A stretch of DNA of 8,910 nucleotides from Arthrobacter sp. (GTDB lineage: Bacteria > Actinomycetota > Actinomycetes > Actinomycetales > Micrococcaceae): positions 1 through 8,910 of the forward strand of contig JASLAA010000009.1 of NCBI GenBank assembly GCA_030147325.1. Direction: 5' to 3'. The first letter of the stretch is position 1; every line of letters begins with the position of its first letter. Below the pieces are notes generated by a model, which saw nothing but the letters and a program-made list of their open reading frames with translations, made no database searches and was not told the origin of the DNA. Positions 6,691 to 8,910 of the stretch are shown piece after piece. Made by a program: the position numbers and the translations under genes.

Positions 6691-6817
6691 TCGGTCCTGC
6701 CCGGCTCAGCAGTCCCCGGTCAGCCCTGATCGCGGGACGTCGCCTCCGCACCGACCACGGATGATCGAGCCCGGGCAGGCCGCGCGTAGGGTGGAAGCTG
6801 GACGAAAGGAGCACGTC
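6691..6817 (+). promoter_or_regulatory. Intergenic region with promoter for the DJ-1 family gene
   Basis: TAGGGT at 6787-6792 is a good actinobacterial -10 element. ATCGAG at 6764-6769, 17 bases upstream, is at best a weak -35. Transcription would start near 6799, followed by AAAGGAG at 6805-6811 six bases before the ATG. There is no compact terminator after the phosphoesterase. A distant complementary pair exists: CCTGCCCGGCT (6696-6706) against AGCCCGGGCAGG (6768-6779), with one bulged base and a 61-base gap, overlapping the -35 area. Confidence 0.5.
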
Positions 6818-7585
6818 ATGAAGAAAATCCTCATGGTACTGACCAGCGTTTCCGAGATCGGCGACACCGGGGAGAAGACCGGCTACAACGTGGCCGAGGC
6901 TGCGCACCCCTGGAAGGTCTTCAAGGACTCCGGGCACTTCGTCGACTTCGCATCCATCAAGGGCGGCCAGCCCCCGCGCGACGAGGTGGATACGAAGGAT
7001 CCCATCCAGGTCGCCTTCACGGAGGACGAGACGACGCGGGCGGGGCTCTACAACACGGCCCGCGTCGACGTCGTCGATCCCGCCCAGTACGACGCCGTCT
7101 ACCTCGTCGGTGGGCACGGCACGATGTGGGACTTCCCGGACAGTGAGGGCCTGCAGAAGCTGGTGGCGAGTGTCTACGATGCCGGCGGACTGGTGGGCGC
7201 GGTCTGCCACGGACCGGCCGGACTGCTGAACGTGGAACTGGAGAACGGCTTCCGCCTCGTCGAGGGCAGGGAGGTGGCCGCTTTCACCAATGACGAGGAG
7301 GTGGCTGCAGGCAAGGACCAGGTTGTTCCGTTCTTCCTCGCGGACCGGCTCGTGGAACAGGGCGCCACCCATGTCACGGCCGATGTGTTCGAGGAGATGG
7401 TCGTGGTCGACGACCGGCTGGTGACCGGCCAGAACCCCGCGTCGGCTGCCGGTGTGGCCAAGGAGATGGAGAAGCTCTTCGCAGAGCTCATCCACCAGGA
7501 GAAGGCCGAGGAACAGCACGAGACCGACGCGGTACGCGCTGAAAAGGATGCAGAGAAGGCTGCTGCATCCGGCGCCGACCACTGA
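6818..7585 (+). CDS. DJ-1/PfpI family protein, Hsp31-like
   Basis: This 255-residue cytosolic protein belongs to the DJ-1/PfpI superfamily, Hsp31-like branch, whose members detoxify methylglyoxal (glutathione-independent glyoxalase III) and act as stress chaperones or deglycases. The nucleophile elbow is AVCHGPAGLL (128-137), with Cys130 followed by His131. Glu27 in TGYNVAEAAHP (21-31) matches the third residue of the Glu-Cys-His set in this branch. GGHGTMWDFP (98-107) and VTGQNPASA (202-210) are further family segments. The core ends near residue 226. A tail of about 30 residues, rich in Ala, Glu, Lys and His, follows and is not part of the usual fold; it is probably helical or disordered. 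The ATG at 6818 is fixed by AAAGGAG six bases upstream. The gene has its own promoter and a strong terminator, so it is probably monocistronic and unrelated to the upstream operon. The exact enzymatic activity is inferred from the family. Confidence 0.88.
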   Translation: MKKILMVLTSVSEIGDTGEKTGYNVAEAAHPWKVFKDSGHFVDFASIKGGQPPRDEVDTKDPIQVAFTEDETTRAGLYNTARVDVVDPAQYDAVYLVGGHGTMWDFPDSEGLQKLVASVYDAGGLVGAVCHGPAGLLNVELENGFRLVEGREVAAFTNDEEVAAGKDQVVPFFLADRLVEQGATHVTADVFEEMVVVDDRLVTGQNPASAAGVAKEMEKLFAELIHQEKAEEQHETDAVRAEKDAEKAAASGADH

Positions 7586-7599
7586 TCAAGCTTCCCCCT

Positions 7600-7650
7600 G
7601 ACGCCGAAGGGCGGCTGCTCCGGTCGTCGGAGCGGCCGCCCTTCGGCGTC
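7600..7650 (+). terminator. Terminator hairpin after the DJ-1 family gene
   Basis: The arms 7600-7622 and 7628-7650 pair over 23 base pairs with one T-G wobble and no bulge, around a five-base loop (GTCGT, 7623-7627). The stem begins 14 bases after the stop codon. No T-run follows, as is common for actinobacterial terminators. The near-perfect symmetry would allow it to stop transcription from either side. Confidence 0.85.
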
Positions 7651-7708
7651 GATCGTGGCCTGTTGACGTCGGAGCCTCGCTCCGGTCCGGTCCGTTGGAC
7701 CCTCTCGG

Positions 7709-7714
7709 TAGACT
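7709..7714 (+). promoter_or_regulatory. -10 promoter element for the SdpI-family transcript
   Basis: TAGACT fits the TAnnnT actinobacterial -10 consensus and ends six bases before the ATG at 7721, placing the transcription start at or next to that ATG. TTGGAC at 7695-7700 is too close (8-base spacer) to be the -35, and the hexamer at 17-base spacing is not consensus. The spacing is that of promoters for leaderless mRNAs. Confidence 0.5.
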
Positions 7715-7720
7715 CACGAC

Positions 7721-7762
7721 ATGACCTCGGGACGTGCTGTATCGCGGAATCGCTCCTGGTGA
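7721..7762 (+). CDS. Possible leaderless 13-residue leader ORF upstream of the SdpI gene
   Basis: The ORF reads MTSGRAVSRNRSW and stops at TGA 7760-7762, three bases before the SdpI ATG at 7766. It has no ribosome site, but its ATG sits seven bases after the -10 element TAGACT, the geometry of a leaderless transcript, a frequent mode of initiation in actinobacteria. The SdpI gene has only a poor ribosome site (GGTGA at 7758-7762, too near its start), so terminating ribosomes could re-initiate there. The peptide has no recognised motif; only its position supports it. Confidence 0.35.
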   Translation: MTSGRAVSRNRSW

Positions 7763-7765
7763 CCG

Positions 7766-8137
7766 ATGCCTGAAGAAGCAGTCGGCCTGACTTTCCTGCT
7801 CCTCACCCTCGTCCTCCTGCCCGCGGTCTGCGTGTTCGTCACACGCCAGGCAGCCGCAGGGTCGATCGGCCGCAATGCTGCCACCGGCATTCGCACCCGG
7901 GACACCCAGGCATCCGACGGGGCGTGGATCGCCGGGCATGCGGCGGCGCTTCCGGTGGTGAAGCGGATGCGGCTGGTCGCGCTCGCCGGAATCCCGGCGG
8001 CCGTCGGTGCGCACCTGCTCGTCGGCGACCAGGCCGGTCCTGTCACAGCCTTCGGCGCATTGGTGGTGCAGACGGTGGTCCTGCTTCGGTCTGCCGCAGT
8101 CGCCAACCGTGCCGCGCGTCTGGTCACCGGCGGCTGA
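7766..8137 (+). CDS. SdpI family membrane protein
   Basis: This 123-residue integral membrane protein has three likely membrane segments at about 6-26, 68-87 and 92-112. Between the first and second lies GIRTRDTQASDGAWIAGH (41-58), which matches the signature loop of SdpI-type proteins (a GIRT motif followed by a conserved W and H). In Bacillus SdpI gives immunity to the SdpC toxin and sequesters the repressor SdpR. Many actinobacteria carry short SdpI-like proteins without an sdpC gene, and their role is unknown. It is shorter than Bacillus SdpI, retaining essentially only the signature module. No toxin or ArsR-type repressor gene is present in the window. The ATG at 7766 lacks a good Shine-Dalgarno and follows a short leader ORF by three bases. 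The family is likely; immunity function is not shown. Confidence 0.75.
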   Translation: MPEEAVGLTFLLLTLVLLPAVCVFVTRQAAAGSIGRNAATGIRTRDTQASDGAWIAGHAAALPVVKRMRLVALAGIPAAVGAHLLVGDQAGPVTAFGALVVQTVVLLRSAAVANRAARLVTGG

Positions 8138-8140
8138 GCT

Positions 8141-8165
8141 CGATCGCGACGATGGTCGTCGATCG
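8141..8165 (+). terminator. Probable terminator hairpin after the SdpI gene
   Basis: The arms CGATCGCGAC (8141-8150) and GTCGTCGATCG (8155-8165) form ten base pairs with one bulged base and a four-base GATG loop. The stem starts three bases after the stop codon. There is no T-run. Position and stability suggest a terminator, though it is weaker than the one after the DJ-1 gene. Confidence 0.5.
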
Positions 8166-8237
8166 TCTGATCGGTTGATGTCGGAAACTCAGCAGCGTCC
8201 CGCCGCAAGGACCAACCGGGCCAGGCACAGGGGCGCG

Positions 8238-8249
8238 GTGACCGGTCAC
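8238..8249. promoter_or_regulatory. Perfect 12-bp palindrome, possible operator
   Basis: GTGACCGGTCAC is fully self-complementary. It lies in non-coding DNA about 165 bases before the putative chitinase -10 element and about 215 bases before the gene. Such a site could bind a dimeric repressor or activator, but a 12-bp palindrome can also occur by chance in this base composition and no second copy is seen nearby. Confidence 0.25.
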
Positions 8250-8411
8250 TAGGTGAGCGTGCGGGAACCGCGGGCACCGGTTCTTGTCGCTGCGGGTGTC
8301 TCGTTGGGTCTGGGCGCTCTCCTATCCGACCCCCGCCGAGACGAAGTCGAGAGCCGGATGTGTGCCGCCGCGGCTCCCGGCAGGGTCTCCTCACGAGGGT
8401 CGCGGGTCCCG

Positions 8412-8463
8412 TAGCCTAGAGGAGCCGCTTCCCGCCGGTGCTGGTCCCACCCACCGGAGGAAA
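8412..8463 (+). promoter_or_regulatory. Promoter and ribosome site of the chitinase gene
   Basis: TAGCCT at 8412-8417 fits the TAnnnT -10 form; no consensus -35 is seen at 17-base spacing (8389-8394). A start near 8424 would give a leader of about 40 bases. GGAGG at 8456-8460 is an ideal ribosome site five bases before the ATG at 8466. CCGGTG (8435-8440) can pair with CACCGG (8452-8457), which would partly cover that site. Confidence 0.5.
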
Positions 8464-8465
8464 GA

Positions 8466-8910
8466 ATGAAGCGAGTGCGCCTGCGCCTGTCGCAGCGGCT
8501 CAGTGTCCTGGCCGTCGTGGTCCTGGTGGGAGTCAGCGGTGTCGTCTCCTGCTCCCCGAACGATTCCGAGAGCACCGACGCCGAGGATCCTGCGACGATC
8601 TCGGCCCGCATCAACGGTTACCGCAGTGTCGGCTATTTCCCCCAGTGGGGTATCTACGGGCGGCAGTTCCCCATGAAGGCCCTCCAGGACTCGGGTGCTG
8701 CTGGAAATCTGAGTCACATCAACTACGCGTTCGGCAACATCCACCATGAGACGTTCACCTGCTTCCAGACGAACCGGGCGCAGGGAACCGGCCCGGACGG
8801 ATCCGACGGCGCCTCCGATGCGTACGCAGATTATGGGATGGCCTACGACGCGGCGAGCTCCGTTGCAGGGATTGCTGATGCGGCCGACCAGCCACTGGCC
8901 GGATCCTTCA
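8466..8910 (+). CDS. GH18 family chitinase-like lipoprotein, 5' part
   Basis: The visible 148 residues are the N-terminus of a probable family 18 glycosyl hydrolase (chitinase); the gene continues beyond the window. Residues 1-28 form a signal peptide: Arg/Lys-rich start (MKRVRLRLSQR), hydrophobic core (LSVLAVVVLVGVSG) and a plausible lipobox VVSC with Cys29, so the enzyme may be tethered to the outer face of the membrane. A short acidic, Ser-rich linker follows (30-46). YRSVGYFPQWGIYGRQF (52-68) and LSHINYAFGNI (83-93) are the first and second barrel strands of GH18 chitinases. The catalytic DxxDxDxE motif would lie downstream and cannot be checked, so activity is not proven. The region after 93 (residues about 100-148, with several Asp and Gly) matches the long loop found in bacterial chitinases of this type. 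The start is set by GGAGG five bases upstream. The gene has its own promoter and is probably not part of the upstream units. Confidence 0.82.
   Translation, partial: MKRVRLRLSQRLSVLAVVVLVGVSGVVSCSPNDSESTDAEDPATISARINGYRSVGYFPQWGIYGRQFPMKALQDSGAAGNLSHINYAFGNIHHETFTCFQTNRAQGTGPDGSDGASDAYADYGMAYDAASSVAGIADAADQPLAGSF

Larger units (their letters stand above)
8138..8465. other. 328-base region between the SdpI gene and the chitinase gene
   Basis: I see no convincing gene here: short ORFs on both strands have no ribosome site or recognisable motif. The region holds a hairpin just after the SdpI stop, a perfect 12-bp palindrome in the middle, and the promoter and ribosome site of the chitinase gene at its right end. 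No tRNA, repeat array or mobile-element end is visible. Confidence 0.6.

Noticed and set aside
8249..8614. Minus-strand frame of 121 codons opposite the chitinase start
   Set aside because: It overlaps the chitinase promoter, ribosome site and signal peptide and is a low-complexity Arg/Thr/Ser-rich translation with no motif.
1..8910. CRISPR array, tRNA or rRNA gene, insertion sequence or prophage
   Set aside because: No spaced direct repeats, cloverleaf sequence, rRNA segment, transposase or integrase motif was seen on either strand.

Overview
The window is high-GC DNA with a strong G/C bias at third codon positions, which is why long antisense shadow ORFs occur. Translation starts follow GGAGG-type ribosome sites, neighbouring genes overlap at GTGA and ATGA junctions, and the promoter -10 elements have the TAnnnT form. 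Together with the gene content (IspD-SDR fusion, LicD-type transferase, SdpI-family protein, GH18 chitinase lipoprotein), this suggests an actinobacterium, most likely Micrococcales and perhaps Arthrobacter-like. The taxon is an inference; no rRNA or other marker gene is present.

Region 1 (1-5782) is a tight, plus-strand operon of five genes joined by four overlaps (GTGA, ATGA, ATGA, then 11 nt). In order they encode: a bifunctional IspD/TarI-like cytidylyltransferase fused to a short-chain dehydrogenase, the architecture of CDP-ribitol synthases such as Haemophilus Bcs1/Acs1; a three-part protein with an N-terminal unknown region, a LicD-type nucleotidyltransferase domain and a SAM-dependent methyltransferase domain; an 80-residue coiled-coil protein; a cytoplasmic glycoside hydrolase of the GH1-like clan A type; and a GT-B glycosyltransferase resembling TuaH-like proteins. 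The simplest reading is a cell-surface glycopolymer module that makes a CDP-activated polyol (probably CDP-ribitol), transfers polyol phosphate with the LicD domain, and modifies the product by glycosylation and perhaps methylation. CDP-ribitol synthase next to a LicD-family transferase parallels ISPD with fukutin/FKRP in mammalian dystroglycan glycosylation.

Region 2 (5788-6690) is a calcineurin-like metallophosphoesterase of the CpdA type. It begins 5 nt after the operon, but a very strong hairpin (5806-5842) lies inside its first codons, so it may be expressed separately or attenuated.

Region 3 (6691-8465) holds stand-alone genes: an Hsp31-like DJ-1/PfpI protein with its own promoter and a 23-bp terminator hairpin, then an SdpI-family membrane protein preceded by a probable leaderless 13-codon leader ORF. 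The 328-base gap after it contains a hairpin, a perfect 12-bp palindrome and the promoter of the next gene.

Region 4 (8466-8910) is the 5' part of a GH18 chitinase-like lipoprotein gene that runs off the window.

The most interesting element is the CDP-ribitol synthase / LicD-methyltransferase / coiled-coil / GH1-like / glycosyltransferase operon. Its parts are recognisable, but the combined pathway and the product are not ones I can name.
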